Part shown: positions 9,558-20,034 of the stretch, in pieces | Layout: each line of letters begins with the position of its first letter | Position numbering within the stretch: position 1 is the stretch's first letter | NCBI GenBank assembly: GCA_947243795.1 | Contig: OX365938.1 | Span: 372,001 to 436,000, forward strand | DNA from: Saccharomyces uvarum | Taxonomy: Eukaryota; Ascomycota; Saccharomycetes; Saccharomycetales; Saccharomycetaceae | Length of the DNA: 64,000 bases | Reading direction: 5' to 3' | Notes under the pieces: model-generated | Databases searched by the model: none | Told to the model about the DNA's origin: nothing | Seen by the model: only the letters and a program-made list of their open reading frames with translations | Position numbers and translations under genes: made by a program

Positions 9558-11945
9558 TTACTCTAACTCCATATCTGCATCAAAATCATCATCACCATTA
9601 TCATTACTATCATTACTGCCATTCTTACTGTCGTGCACGCCCGCTTTGAGGAACTCGTTGTTCTGATCAAAGATCTCCTTTTGAGTTCTCAACCTCTTGG
9701 CCATATTAACAGGATCATATGCCAACGAAGACCTCTTCTTGTTGACTGAAGTCTTGTTTTTGTTTGCCTGACCCATTAGATTCGACTTGTCAAGCAGCGG
9801 ATGACTGGCGTCCAGTGATAACGTAACGTTTAGTTCTAGGGCGTTTTTCAGTAATGTCGTCGCAGATACATTATTAGGCTTCAGATATAATGACTTGTGC
9901 AGATGGTCAATAGCCTTTTGCAATTTTTTGGTCTTTAAATACAAATAACCTAGTGAACAGTGGATTTCCGAGTTTTTGTCGTTTTTTTCTAGGACGCATT
10001 TAAAGCATTTGATGGCAATCTCGTTTTCATTCAACTTTCTGTAAGTGTGGCCTAAATTTAATTGAATCGATATCGTCGTCCTCGAACCTGGATCTAAATC
10101 CTTCACGACTTCCAGCGCCTTCTTTAAGTATTTCTTGGCTTTAACGAATTCGTTCTTTTTGAAATACATCACACCCATTTCATTTAAAACCAAGGGATCA
10201 TTGGGACAGATGTCGTATGCCAGGACGAAATATGATTCTGCCAAGTTCAATGAGTTCATAGCCATAAACTGCATTCCGAGAAACAGTTTTGGCAAGTGCA
10301 TTCCGGGGAAAAATCTTGACGCTGTAGAATATGCTGTCAACGCTTGGTCTTGTTCACCTTCCAGGGCATATGTGTGTGCAAACCCTAGCCATGCGGCGGC
10401 AAAGCTCGGATCTAGGATCGACGATTTAGAATAATATTTTTGAGCTTCGCCAATTCTGTCTAGGCTCATATAATATGTGGCAACGCTGAACCAAGTAATC
10501 GCAGATTTAGGAAAATTCTCTGCTAAACGATGTGACAGAAGAAAAAGCTTATTCTTATTTGTCAATTCATACAGGCATCCGATATATGTTGGCAGAATGT
10601 TCGTGTTGAACTCGTCATTTTCCAAAACCGCTTCACATAACTCTAAGCACTCGTTGAATTTGCATTGCGTATAAAGAATATCCACTTTGCTTCTTATGAC
10701 GTCTACATTGTCACCTAGCTTGTAATCCTCCGTTAGGATCTCATTGGATCTCGTTATCTCATCTGTATTGATGTATTTGGACAAGTTAATTTTATAAAGG
10801 TTTTTCATAATTTCTCTGTCCTCGCCAAACTCTTTGAAATCTAAAGAATGGAACAAGTCCCATTCCTCTTGTGGAGTTAGTAGATTTTTTGAGAGAAGCA
10901 TCTCAAAAGCTTCGAAATTTTTTATGTCCACTAAGATAGCTTCACGAAATGCCTCCTTTGCCTTGTTGAAATTATTTTGCGCAAAATAAACTCTCCCTCT
11001 CAAAAAACACAATGATGACTCCATTTTTATACCCCCGTCGGTAGGTTGTGACGTGCTGCTATTAGTCCCGTTATTGTTCGTGACGTTTGCAGCTGTAATC
11101 GTTGGATCCTCACTGAATGGGTTGTACTCGCCTATGACATCGAGAGCGTCATCATATTTCTGTAACTTCACAAAGGAAAGACCCAGTAAGTATCGGCATA
11201 AAATATTAATGCTATCCAAATTGTTTCTGGTAATAAGTTCCACAGCCCTTATGTACTGGTTATTGTTGTAGTATACTTGACCCAACCAAAAGGCATCATC
11301 AGGATCATTCGATATAGTGTATACTTTATCAGCAATGTATTCTGCCGTCCTGTACATATGCTGCATCAATGCGTCAAACCTCCAAAGTCTCAATCTCTCT
11401 ATAGCCGATAATTCAGAAACATCTAATTGAGTCGCCGTAGTTGTTGTAGTTAGTGTAGTTGTCGTTAAAGGCCCATTATTTCCTAGTTTACTATCCCGAT
11501 CATTATTAGTATCCACAGTCGTATTACCATTGTTGTCGTCACCATCATCAAGCGTGCCATCAATCGAATCTTTGTATTCCCGCTGTAGGCTCACTTTTCT
11601 CAACGTGGACGGTATAGTAGAACCAAACATGCTATTCTTAGACATGGAAGCCAATAAGTTGTTATCGTTTGCATTATTGCCAGTAGCAGAACCGGAATTG
11701 ATCGATGGCTGGTGCGGAGTCATGATATTGGCCTGTAGTTTTTGTATCAAAGGGCTATTGGCCAATGATTGGTAGGGACTGGTGGTCGTATTAGTTCTGT
11801 TCCAGGTTTGCAAGTGATCATTTTGAGTATCGTTTGCTAAATTTTGTTGTGTCCTTGCTGCAGATACGTTGGAAACAAAGGGTGAGGCCGCCAAAGTAGA
11901 ATTATGCTGTGAGTGCTGTTCCGCGGGGGACATGGGATTTCTCAT
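9558..11945 (-). CDS. CDC16: CDC16, anaphase-promoting complex TPR subunit
   Basis: A 795-aa subunit of the APC/C ubiquitin ligase, which drives anaphase and mitotic exit. The N-terminal 190 residues are Asn/Ser/Thr-rich and probably disordered. The rest is a tetratricopeptide superhelix, with clear TPR units around SAITWFSVATYYMSLDR, AAAWLGFAHTYALEGE, PLVLNEMGVMYFKK and ISIQLNLGHTYRKLNE. The tail contains KRLRTQKEIFDQNN and ends in an acidic DADMELE. I place the start at the ATG at 11943-11945 (MRNPMSP). The frame stays open 39 codons upstream to a GTG, but no in-frame ATG exists there and that part does not resemble the annotated S. cerevisiae N-terminus. Confidence 0.94.
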   Translation of the reverse strand: MRNPMSPAEQHSQHNSTLAASPFVSNVSAARTQQNLANDTQNDHLQTWNRTNTTTSPYQSLANSPLIQKLQANIMTPHQPSINSGSATGNNANDNNLLASMSKNSMFGSTIPSTLRKVSLQREYKDSIDGTLDDGDDNNGNTTVDTNNDRDSKLGNNGPLTTTTLTTTTTATQLDVSELSAIERLRLWRFDALMQHMYRTAEYIADKVYTISNDPDDAFWLGQVYYNNNQYIRAVELITRNNLDSINILCRYLLGLSFVKLQKYDDALDVIGEYNPFSEDPTITAANVTNNNGTNSSTSQPTDGGIKMESSLCFLRGRVYFAQNNFNKAKEAFREAILVDIKNFEAFEMLLSKNLLTPQEEWDLFHSLDFKEFGEDREIMKNLYKINLSKYINTDEITRSNEILTEDYKLGDNVDVIRSKVDILYTQCKFNECLELCEAVLENDEFNTNILPTYIGCLYELTNKNKLFLLSHRLAENFPKSAITWFSVATYYMSLDRIGEAQKYYSKSSILDPSFAAAWLGFAHTYALEGEQDQALTAYSTASRFFPGMHLPKLFLGMQFMAMNSLNLAESYFVLAYDICPNDPLVLNEMGVMYFKKNEFVKAKKYLKKALEVVKDLDPGSRTTISIQLNLGHTYRKLNENEIAIKCFKCVLEKNDKNSEIHCSLGYLYLKTKKLQKAIDHLHKSLYLKPNNVSATTLLKNALELNVTLSLDASHPLLDKSNLMGQANKNKTSVNKKRSSLAYDPVNMAKRLRTQKEIFDQNNEFLKAGVHDSKNGSNDSNDNGDDDFDADMELE

Positions 11946-12156
11946 AGCTGGTGTTTTCAATGATTTTGCGGCCAGCTGTGGCTCTCTTGGTGACCAAAGC
12001 TTGTCCTCATCAGCTATAATGTATAGCCTTTCCACAAATAATAACAACAATAATAGAGCCACAAATCGTCTTATACGATTATGTAAATTTGAATTTTATT
12101 ATACCTTAAAACTAATAGTCTACATTAACGGTATGGTATGCGTGTATATAGGGTGC

Positions 12157-13404
12157 TTATTCTAATTCTACAGAGACTTTGCTCTTCTTCGTTTCCTTCC
12201 TCTTCTTTTTGTTAAGCTTCTTCTTCTCACCAAACATAATTTTCTTCAATTCTTCAGTATCACTTTCTACTTCACTTTGCTCACCTAGCTCGGCTGTTTC
12301 AGCATCTCTTTTCTTCATCATGCTGTACTTTTCAATGCTTTCGTCGCATAGTGTTAGACAATTCAATCTTTCACCGCAGTCGTAGACTGCTACTTGCTCT
12401 TTTGTAGACATATCCCAGACAACAATCTTACCGTCAGAACCGATGGTCACTAAGTAGGTGCCGAACTCATTTGTATAGAATTTGAAATCCTTGACACGAT
12501 TTGTGTGGCCCAATAATGAAAAAGCAGGTTCGATCTTCTTCTTGTCATCTTCACTTTCGTCTCCGTCTTCTTTTTCTTCCTCCTTTTCGAATAATTGTTC
12601 ACAAGGGTAAAAGTGAACATTACCATCACTAACACCAACGGAAAGGTATTCCTTATTATCGAATGGCAGGATGTGTGTCTCAAGATGCATGATAGTCTTT
12701 CTATCGAAGAGTATTTCTTTGTACACTTTGGCAGATCCTGTTTCATAAATAAGAACTCTGTCTCTTAAACCTACAGCAAAATAATCACCTTTGGCACCTA
12801 ACCATCTAACGAAGGACCCGTTTGTATTGTATTTTCTTAGTTTTAGTACAGCAGCGTTCCTTAGAGTCATAAGGTTCCAGAGACGTATAGAATGGTCCTC
12901 ACTAACACTAATGGCGATTCTATTGGTAGGATGGATGTCCATATCATTAATCCTGGCCGTATGACCCTTCAACGATCCCACAGTTTCCCAATCTTTAACT
13001 CTCCAAACCATGATCTTGTGGTCTTCAGATGCCGATAATAACCATTTGCTGTTCTTACTACCCTTTGCAACGGTGGCATCTTCACTAGAAGAAGCTGGAT
13101 GCGAAAATTGCAACGCAGTAATAGAACCCTGATGGCTCAATAACGTACCCAATTCCTTTCTCTTTTGTAGATCGTAGATTCTGATGTGTTCATCGTTCGA
13201 TCCGGAAACTAAGTATCTCCTAGAAACAGCCAAGCATTTGATACTTAATGAATGAGCTTGAAAATGAAATATCGGCATAAAATGAGGTGTCTTGGCCTCA
13301 TCGTTTTTCTTTTGCACCGGAATGTCTAGAGATAAACATAAGATATTGTGTTCATAAGAGCCTACAATGATACGAAACTGGTTCTTCCCTTCTATGTCAC
13401 TCAT
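12157..13404 (-). CDS. MAK11: MAK11, 60S ribosome-assembly WD40 protein
   Basis: A 415-aa WD-repeat protein required for 60S subunit biogenesis and for maintenance of the M1 killer virus, hence the name; it is thought to act on pre-60S particles with Rlp24. Repeats are visible as HSLSIKCLAVSRRYLVSGSNDEHIRIYD, a second ending KIMVWRV, a third ending SIRLWNL, and a last one ending KIVVWDM. The C-terminus is very basic, as in many nucleolar factors. I chose the ATG at 13402-13404 (MSDIEGKNQFRI) because similarity to S. cerevisiae Mak11 begins there. The frame is open 106 more codons upstream, but that part is Lys- and Phe/Tyr-rich translation of A/T-rich spacer. It is tandem with SPT23 upstream. 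Confidence 0.93.
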   Translation of the reverse strand: MSDIEGKNQFRIIVGSYEHNILCLSLDIPVQKKNDEAKTPHFMPIFHFQAHSLSIKCLAVSRRYLVSGSNDEHIRIYDLQKRKELGTLLSHQGSITALQFSHPASSSEDATVAKGSKNSKWLLSASEDHKIMVWRVKDWETVGSLKGHTARINDMDIHPTNRIAISVSEDHSIRLWNLMTLRNAAVLKLRKYNTNGSFVRWLGAKGDYFAVGLRDRVLIYETGSAKVYKEILFDRKTIMHLETHILPFDNKEYLSVGVSDGNVHFYPCEQLFEKEEEKEDGDESEDDKKKIEPAFSLLGHTNRVKDFKFYTNEFGTYLVTIGSDGKIVVWDMSTKEQVAVYDCGERLNCLTLCDESIEKYSMMKKRDAETAELGEQSEVESDTEELKKIMFGEKKKLNKKKRKETKKSKVSVELE

Positions 13405-13455
13405 TTTGCGCACGATCAATGTTCTTTGATGTGATTTTACTCTTTTTATTAGTTC

Positions 13456-13506
13456 GAGATGAGGTGGGATGAGTTTCCAGTTTTTCTTTATAACTGAAAA
13501 TTTTTC
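13456..13506 (-). promoter_or_regulatory. RRPE and PAC-like motifs, MAK11 promoter
   Basis: About 50-100 bp upstream of the MAK11 ATG there is an RRPE-type element, TGAAAATTTTTC at 13495-13506. Two one-mismatch relatives of the PAC box GCGATGAG are at 13456-13463 and 13466-13473. RRPE and PAC are the standard elements of yeast ribosome-biogenesis genes (Stb3 and Dot6/Tod6 binding), which fits MAK11. Confidence 0.55.
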
Positions 13507-13702
13507 GGCCTTGATTTCTGAAATAATACGAGCAAAGCAAAAAAAGCAAGGTGAAAAACATACAATATAGTATAATATAACATAATGGAAATAATTAAAT
13601 GCAAAGTAATAAAAAATGAATCTATATAGTTTAAAAGTTACGTAGCTAAGAGAAAAAGTTTTTTTTTTCTTCTTTTTTTGTTTTTTTTCTTTTTTTGTTG
13701 GT

Positions 13703-14425
13703 TTAACTGACTCGCATGTCACCTAGAATGTTATTGTTTTGAAAGTTCGATAATTGCATTTTGAAAGAGGCTTTCATTCTTTCGTTACCTAATAAAATGT
13801 TGGCTAATCCGATTCTTAAGTATTCCTGGACGATTTTAGAAAAGTTGTGGAACATGTCGTCATCTTTCCCTAAGTTTGACAATGTAAAACATAATAATAA
13901 TACCAAAGTCAATGGAATCCAAAAAAATAACAGCATTTTATCATTCTGGAAATTTTGCTTCTTGGAGAAGATTGTATTGAATCCAATTTGTAAAGCTTCC
14001 AACTCGTCGTCTTCCGAAGAAGTTTGGGTATCATCCATGGTCGCTTGAATGGTGTCGTGTAACTCAATTTCGACAGACTTACTACCGAGTTCCCAATTCT
14101 TGGATTTTTTAGGAAAGAGTTCTTCATACTTGGGTAGTTCGTCATTTAGACGAGTCAGCATCCTATTCCATAAAGACCCGTCGTTTTCTGTGTTAGTTAC
14201 CGCAGTTTGTTGCTGTTGGTTTTGCTTGAATGAGGCGTCCTTAATTTTATGGGCATTGAAAAACTCTAAGGCAATTTCATCTGAAGAGGATTCGCAGTCA
14301 CTTACGTCATACCCCGAATCCGAATCCATGACTGAAAATGGTGCATTGTTACTAACACTAGATAGTCGAGACATGGAGGTAGCAGAGTTGACTGGTGGAT
14401 GTTCCCTTATTTGTCGAGCATGAGT

Positions 14426-14458
<33 letters not shown>

Positions 14459-16930
14459 TAAACTAGAATTGAAACTAGATTGAGATGAATTCCTTTCGAA
14501 TGCTTTGTTATTAGAGTTCATTGTGGTATTTGTGGTCAATCTGGTTAAGATATTTTCAAACAAATTAGTCTCATAATCAGCGTGTTTTACTTTATTGACA
14601 GTGTAATTCATCAAAAAGAATTGTTTGGCAATAAAGCCGTTCTTTGTTTTCTTCATGATATCCACGTTACATTCTAATAGTAATCTTACAATTCTCAAAT
14701 CCCCATTAATACAAGCCATATGTAACGGAGTAAAACCAAAAACATCTTGATCATTTAAGCGCGAGCCATATTTGATCAATAATGAAACAAGGCTATAGTA
14801 GTTATTAAATGTCGCCAAGTGTAGTAAAGTTCTACCTCTAACATCACACATGGAAAGATTAATGGAAATATTGTTATTTTGTTTGAATGACTTAATGACT
14901 TCGATGATCAATTGTTCATCGTTAATGTCCATCATCATACTTGCGTACGAATTTGGCGAAATGTTTTGAGCATCAGATCTTGCGTCATTGCTAGATGACG
15001 GCGTATCACTGCCGACAATTCTTTTAGCAATACTTCTTGCATCTTCTAGTTTACCGTTTATTTTCAACCCAACGATTTGCAAAGCCAATTCAATTAGTTG
15101 TCTGTCGGTGTCATCAACATAAGTGAAAATAGCCTTACCGCCCGTGTATTTATTCGATTGTAGTATATCGTTGGCACTGTTACAAGTAGAAATACTACTG
15201 TTGCTATTGTTTCTCATGGATGATTCATTTGGGTCAAGAATAGTTACTAACACTGGTCCCGGTTTCGACGATGGCGGTAGATAAGTTACCATTGTAGATT
15301 CGTTCCAGCATTGGCTAGAAAGTGCTATGTTTTCGCCAAATTTGATAACTAGACCTTGCTTGAACTTCGAACCGAGTAAAGTCACCTCTATACCTCCATT
15401 GATGGACCCTTGCGCGGGGATGACACGTTGGATAGTGGGGTTGTTATTGAGGCCCATGGGAATAGTGCTGTGGTTCGAAATATGAGAAGATGGTTCGATA
15501 AAATTTTGAGAAAGACGTGCAAATGAGTTTGGCGCGGATGAAAAGGGTTCTTTTATTGAACGCTGTCTCTTGCCGGTATTTCTTGCGGAATTTGTACTGA
15601 AATCACTGGTGAGCGTGGTAAGCGCGGGATTTGACGAGTTAGTGAAGCCTGCAGAAGACCAGGAATCCAATGAACGGTGAAGATTGGAGTCTTTGTTGTT
15701 TGAAAAATGAATATCTGAAAATGAGTGGTTGCTGTCTTCACTAGAAGACTTTGGGGATGGGAAATGTCTGTTATTGTTGGTCGTAGCGGTATTGGTATTA
15801 ATATTGTTGTTGTTATTATTAAGCATGCAATTTGTGGAAATGATAAATTCCTTATCATTCGAAGGAATGGGGAAATCTGGTAGAAAGTTCACGTCGCTTT
15901 GGGGGGATGAGAACGACCTAGTATCGTTTGTCATGGGAGATATCTGAGCGTTGCTGGTGCTTGTTGGTGTGGTGATATTACCGGCATTCTTTTTGTCCAT
16001 AATCATAATAGGCTCAGTTATTGTCTTGGCCATGATATCGCCGTTATGATCTTTCAAGAGGAACAAAATCACAAATCCGTTAGTGGCCTTATGGTGCCTG
16101 CAATAGCAGACGATTCGTGTCGGTAAATCAAAATCAACAGCACTGGCGTCATCGCTCGAACCGTTATTATTGGCGATAAAAATCTGTTTACTGTTGAATA
16201 TGATTGCTCTTTTATTTTCGTTACTTTGCCAGATGGAATTGTCGTTCAACCCAGACTTTCTTCTCGAAGCTCTTCTTTTTTCTCTGTTGATGCATCTGTT
16301 ACAAACGTAGGTCTGCTTGAAGTTGTTGTTACTGCTGTTGGACGCCGACAAAAGGAAAGCGTCCAGGAAGAGGGTCCTTTCGTTGATGTCCTTGTTGGGT
16401 ATGGTCAAATTGGTCGGATCATCCGAGTGGGTGAAAAACTTGTCCTTTGCAATGCAATCGGAGGGTAGATGAATAAAAAAGTTTTTCCTTGCATGCGCAT
16501 TTCTGATGCGAAACCCCAGCTTCATCTGAGTCTCCACTCTAGAGACCTTGGGCAACCCGATGATTTCCAGCGCCAATGGCAGCGACTGCGGGTTGATGTT
16601 AATGAAATCCAGCGGGTTGGCGTATGGCGTCCTCAACGGTAGCCTCCTGCCAAACTGGATGTGTCGATCGAGTAAGCCCTGCAAAGATGGGACGTCATCC
16701 CTTAGTTCCTGATCTACTTCGTTTATCGGTACAGAGGTACGAGCAGCAGTCATTTCTTCCGGATTGATGGACAGTAAGGCAGAATCTTGCAGAGAGGACC
16801 CAGCATTTAGCAGGGCGATATCTAGAAGCTCTGACTCTAGCAGATCCAATTCCGGGGCGCCATCATTGTGCTGTGTGTTGGTGTTATAGCTATGAACCAG
16901 CGAGGAAGCGTTTCCAGTGGCACTCATCAT
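13703..16930 (-). CDS. SPT23: SPT23, ER-anchored transcription activator (OLE pathway)
   Basis: A 1075-aa membrane-bound transcription factor. In S. cerevisiae, p120 Spt23 is ubiquitinated by Rsp5, clipped by the proteasome, and the p90 fragment activates OLE1 (stearoyl-CoA desaturase) when unsaturated fatty acids are low. Visible parts in order: Ser/Asn-rich N-terminal half; IPT/TIG domain starting PTIQRVIPAQGSINGG (about 505-590); two ankyrin repeats (GRTLLHLATFNNYYSLVSLL and GFTPLHMACINGDLRIVRLL); a ten-Asp run; an Rsp5-binding-type LPKY in ELPKYEELF; and one transmembrane helix at about 999-1020 (LLFFWIPLTLVLLLCF) that anchors it in the ER. MGA2 is the known paralog. Two ATGs in a row open the frame. 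Confidence 0.95.
14426..14455. repeat. (ATC)10 trinucleotide microsatellite inside SPT23
   Basis: Ten perfect ATC units on the plus strand, read as GAT codons on the coding strand, giving the ten-aspartate run in Spt23. Length is expected to vary among strains and species. Confidence 0.95.
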
Positions 16931-17420
16931 GTCTGTGAGTGTCCTAATAGTGTAATGTGGTGTTGAGAGACTCAGAACAGAGCGGTGCGGCGGCTTGAAT
17001 ATGGTTTGCTGACCTCTTTTAACTCATGCATTCTCCTGCTTGATGGTTGCTCCTTGCCGTTAAAAATTGGACGAAAAAGCAGGAGAACAACAACGTCACC
17101 TCGCACGAGCTGCAAAAAGAGCAACTATAGCAGACATATCCGATAATGCCACGCCCTGTGGGTCTCTACACGGCTCTGCAACCATCGCTACACTGCCCAT
17201 GGACGTATTAGAGGCCTACAGGGCAGCCTCCCTTAGTGCGGGAGGGTCCACCAGTGCTCGCGCCACATTTCCGTTTCGATGGGCTCTCGTGATGAAACAC
17301 ATCGATCCAGTTTCGCCTTAGCCCTTTGTCAGTTTGGTTCTTAACAGTTGGTGCTTTCTTACTTCAATGCCAGTGCGCTGTGATATACATTGAGTCCTGC
17401 TGCACCGCACACCACCGATA
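16931..17420. promoter_or_regulatory. Divergent SPT23/RAM2 promoter region
   Basis: A 490-bp spacer, relatively G+C-rich for this chromosome, between SPT23 (minus) and RAM2 (plus). An 84-codon open frame at 17067-17321 has no ATG start and is not supported. I saw no site I could name securely. Confidence 0.4.
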
Positions 17421-18371
17421 ATGCAAGAGTACGACTATTCAGACATCACGCCTTTGCCCATCCAGACAGGCCTGCAGGATGAACTGTGCCAGATCATGTA
17501 CACGGACGAGTACAAACAGTTGATGGGGCTGGCAAGGGCCATGCTCAGCGCCAACGAACTGTCGCCAAGGGCCCTGCAGTTGACGTCTCAGATCATCGAT
17601 GTCGCGCCAGCTTTCTACACCATGTGGAACTACAGATTCAACATCATCAGGTATAGCGTGGCCGGATGCGACGACGCCGTCTCGTACTTGAACAAAGAGC
17701 TGGACTGGTTGGACGAGGTCACTCTGAACAACCCGAAGAACTACCAGATATGGTCTTACAGACAGGCTCTTTTAAAATTGCATCCCTCTCCCTCTTTCAA
17801 AAGAGAACTGCCCGTTTTGAAGCTCATGGTCGATGACGACTCCAAGAACTACCACGTTTGGTCGTACAGGAAGTGGTGCTGTCTGTTCTTCAGCGACTTC
17901 CAACACGAACTTGCCTACACCAATGATCTCATCGATGCAGACATCTACAACAACAGTGCATGGACTCACAGAATGTTTTACTGGGCGAATGCCAAAGGTG
18001 TGGTCTCGGAAGTGGAGTTGGCTGACGAGCTGCAATTCGTCTTGGACAAGATACAACTGGTCCCACAGAACATCAGTTCGTGGACGTATCTGCGTGGGTT
18101 CCAAGAACTCGCCCCTGGTGCCGGTCAATGGAACGACAAATTGGTCCAGTTTACTACATCGTTCATTGCGAACGTTTTTTCACTGCCGGTCAATTCACCA
18201 CAGGATCTGCCCGAGATTGAGTCCTCGTATGCTCTGGAGTTCTTGGCACGTCACTGGAGTGCAGACCCATCGACTCGAGAGAAGGCCCTAAGAGCCTACA
18301 ACTTGCTGGCAATAAAGTACGATCCCATCAGGAAGAACTTGTGGCAACATAAGCTAAAAAACCTGAACTGA
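17421..18371 (+). CDS. RAM2: RAM2, farnesyltransferase/geranylgeranyltransferase I alpha subunit
   Basis: A 316-aa shared alpha subunit of CaaX farnesyltransferase (with Ram1) and geranylgeranyltransferase I (with Cdc43), which lipidate Ras, a-factor, Rho and others. Length equals the S. cerevisiae protein. The PFTA helical repeats are visible through their conserved tryptophan motifs: MWNYRFNII (about 74-82), [11 protein letters not shown] (about 110-120), [11 protein letters not shown] (about 145-155), [11 protein letters not shown] (about 178-188) and the weaker [10 protein letters not shown]. The coding sequence is more G+C-rich than its neighbours. It converges with MCO12, with 66 bp between stops. 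Confidence 0.96.
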   Translation: MQEYDYSDITPLPIQTGLQDELCQIMYTDEYKQLMGLARAMLSANELSPRALQLTSQIIDVAPAFYTMWNYRFNIIRYSVAGCDDAVSYLNKELDWLDEVTLNNPKNYQIWSYRQALLKLHPSPSFKRELPVLKLMVDDDSKNYHVWSYRKWCCLFFSDFQHELAYTNDLIDADIYNNSAWTHRMFYWANAKGVVSEVELADELQFVLDKIQLVPQNISSWTYLRGFQELAPGAGQWNDKLVQFTTSFIANVFSLPVNSPQDLPEIESSYALEFLARHWSADPSTREKALRAYNLLAIKYDPIRKNLWQHKLKNLN

Positions 18372-18437
18372 ATGTATACAGGAATTTATGTACGAATGAA
18401 TATATATGTATATACGTATTTGTGTGTGTACGCGACC

Positions 18438-18737
18438 TTAATCTAACTCCACAAACCTACTGCCAGACTGTGACTGATCTCTTTGCCTTCGTTTTGCGCC
18501 ATTATCATTGATACGTCCAAATCCGTCCTCACCCAACTGCTTTCTAAAAAGACTAGACCTCTTCACCATTTTTAGCGTCCTTGAATAACACATCTCCCCC
18601 CAGGACAGATATTTGTGTATCCACCCGCCCAGTTGATAGTGGTTGTAAAAGAATATCATCCCTGTCTCTCTTCTTATTGCCGATAGAAGCATCGCCACTA
18701 ACGTTCCTTCGAGCACCCATCTTATCATTCCTAACAT
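18438..18737 (-). CDS. MCO12: MCO12, small mitochondrial protein
   Basis: A 99-aa protein equivalent to S. cerevisiae YKL018C-A, which I recall as MCO12, a mitochondrial class-one small protein of unknown function. The N-terminal half is hydrophobic to amphipathic (MLGMIRWVLEGTLVAMLLSAI) with basic residues, then an aromatic-rich part (MIFFYNHYQLGGWIHKYLSW), then a basic hydrophilic tail ending RFVELD. I chose the ATG at 18735-18737 by similarity; another ATG lies three codons upstream (18746). It shares a divergent promoter with SWD2. No function can be read from the sequence. Confidence 0.8.
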   Translation of the reverse strand: MLGMIRWVLEGTLVAMLLSAIRRETGMIFFYNHYQLGGWIHKYLSWGEMCYSRTLKMVKRSSLFRKQLGEDGFGRINDNGAKRRQRDQSQSGSRFVELD

Positions 18738-18956
18738 CTTGAACACGTTCCTCTTTGATCTCGGTTATTTCTTTACTTCTCTTGGTCTCTCCCAGCTATT
18801 ACTATTCCTTATTTGGATACCTTTTTTTACTTATTTTTTACATCTGTAGTTAACTATTGCAAGCATTAGAAAAGAGAAAAAAAGTGAAAATAAATAGAGT
18901 GAAATATCGAACAAAACATAAGCAAATACGCCGCCTCCCTCTCCACACAATCAATA

Positions 18957-19946
18957 ATGACTACCGTGCCGATTAGCAAATCCAATCTGCTAAAATTCAA
19001 ACACGTCAAGAGCTTCCAACCACAAGAAAAGGACTACGGTCCCGTAACTTCATTGAATTTCGATGATAATGGCCAGTTTCTACTGACTTCATCTTCCAAC
19101 GACACAATGCAATTGTACAGTGCCACGAATTGTAAATTCTTGGATACGATTGCCTCCAAGAAATACGGCTGCCATTCCGCTATTTTTACACACGCCCAGA
19201 ACGAATGTATCTATTCATCCACAATGAAAAATTTCGATATTAAATATCTTAATCTAGAGACAAATCAATATCTGAGATATTTCTCCGGCCACGGTGCCCT
19301 AGTGAACGATTTGAAGATGAACCCAATCAACGACACTTTCCTGTCGTCGTCATATGATGAATCTGTTAGACTTTGGGACTTAAAAATTTCCAAACCACAA
19401 GTCATTATACCAAGTCTCGTACCAAATTGCATTGCGTACGACCCAAGTGGTCTCGTCTTTGCATTGGGGAACCCAGAAAATTTCGAGATTGGCCTGTATA
19501 ATTTGAAAAAAGTTCAAGAGGGTCCATTTTTGATACTTAAGATCAATGATCCAACTTTCAATCAATGGAATAAACTAGAATTCTCCAACAACGGAAAATA
19601 TTTACTCGTTGGGTCCTCGATGGGTAAGCACTTAATATTTGATGCATTTACTGGTCAACAATTATTCGAACTAATAGGAACGAGGGCTTTCCCCATGAGA
19701 GAGTTTCTGGATTCCGGATCCGCTTGCTTTACCCCAGACGGTGAATTTGTTCTCGGAACAGATTACGATGGCAAGATTGCCATCTGGAACCATTCTGACT
19801 CGATCAGTAACAAAACCCTAAAGCCACAAGGATTCATACCCTGTGTTTCCCATGAGACTTGCCCCAGGTCAATTGCATTCAACCCCAAATACTCCATGTT
19901 CGTTACCGCGGATGAAACAGTGGATTTTTACGTTTACGACGAATGA
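18957..19946 (+). CDS. SWD2: SWD2, COMPASS and CPF (APT) WD40 subunit
   Basis: A 329-aa WD-repeat protein shared by two nuclear complexes: COMPASS (Set1 histone H3-K4 methyltransferase) and the APT part of the cleavage and polyadenylation factor, where it helps terminate snoRNA and mRNA transcription. Length equals the S. cerevisiae protein. Propeller blades are visible at PVTSLNFDDNGQFLLTSSSN, VNDLKMNPINDTFLSSSYD followed by SVRLWDLK, LVFALGNPENFEIGLYNL, and FTPDGEFVLGTDYDGKIAIW. The last blade ends VDFYVYDE at the C-terminus, typical of a closed seven-bladed ring. Convergent with HCS1. Confidence 0.95.
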   Translation: MTTVPISKSNLLKFKHVKSFQPQEKDYGPVTSLNFDDNGQFLLTSSSNDTMQLYSATNCKFLDTIASKKYGCHSAIFTHAQNECIYSSTMKNFDIKYLNLETNQYLRYFSGHGALVNDLKMNPINDTFLSSSYDESVRLWDLKISKPQVIIPSLVPNCIAYDPSGLVFALGNPENFEIGLYNLKKVQEGPFLILKINDPTFNQWNKLEFSNNGKYLLVGSSMGKHLIFDAFTGQQLFELIGTRAFPMREFLDSGSACFTPDGEFVLGTDYDGKIAIWNHSDSISNKTLKPQGFIPCVSHETCPRSIAFNPKYSMFVTADETVDFYVYDE

Positions 19947-20034
19947 TTGTTGCACTGAGAAAGCCCCAAAAAAATAAAAGAATCTTTCGTGCCCGTTGTA
20001 TAACTATGTATATTATATACACTTTATATATGCT

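Noticed and set aside
13405-13722. 106-codon upstream extension of the MAK11 frame
   Set aside because: It is Lys-rich and Phe/Tyr-rich translation of A/T-rich spacer overlapping the SPT23 3' end; similarity to Mak11 begins only at MSDIEGKNQ.
17067-17321. 84-codon frame between SPT23 and RAM2
   Set aside because: It begins with TTG, has no ATG near its start, and does not resemble a known protein.
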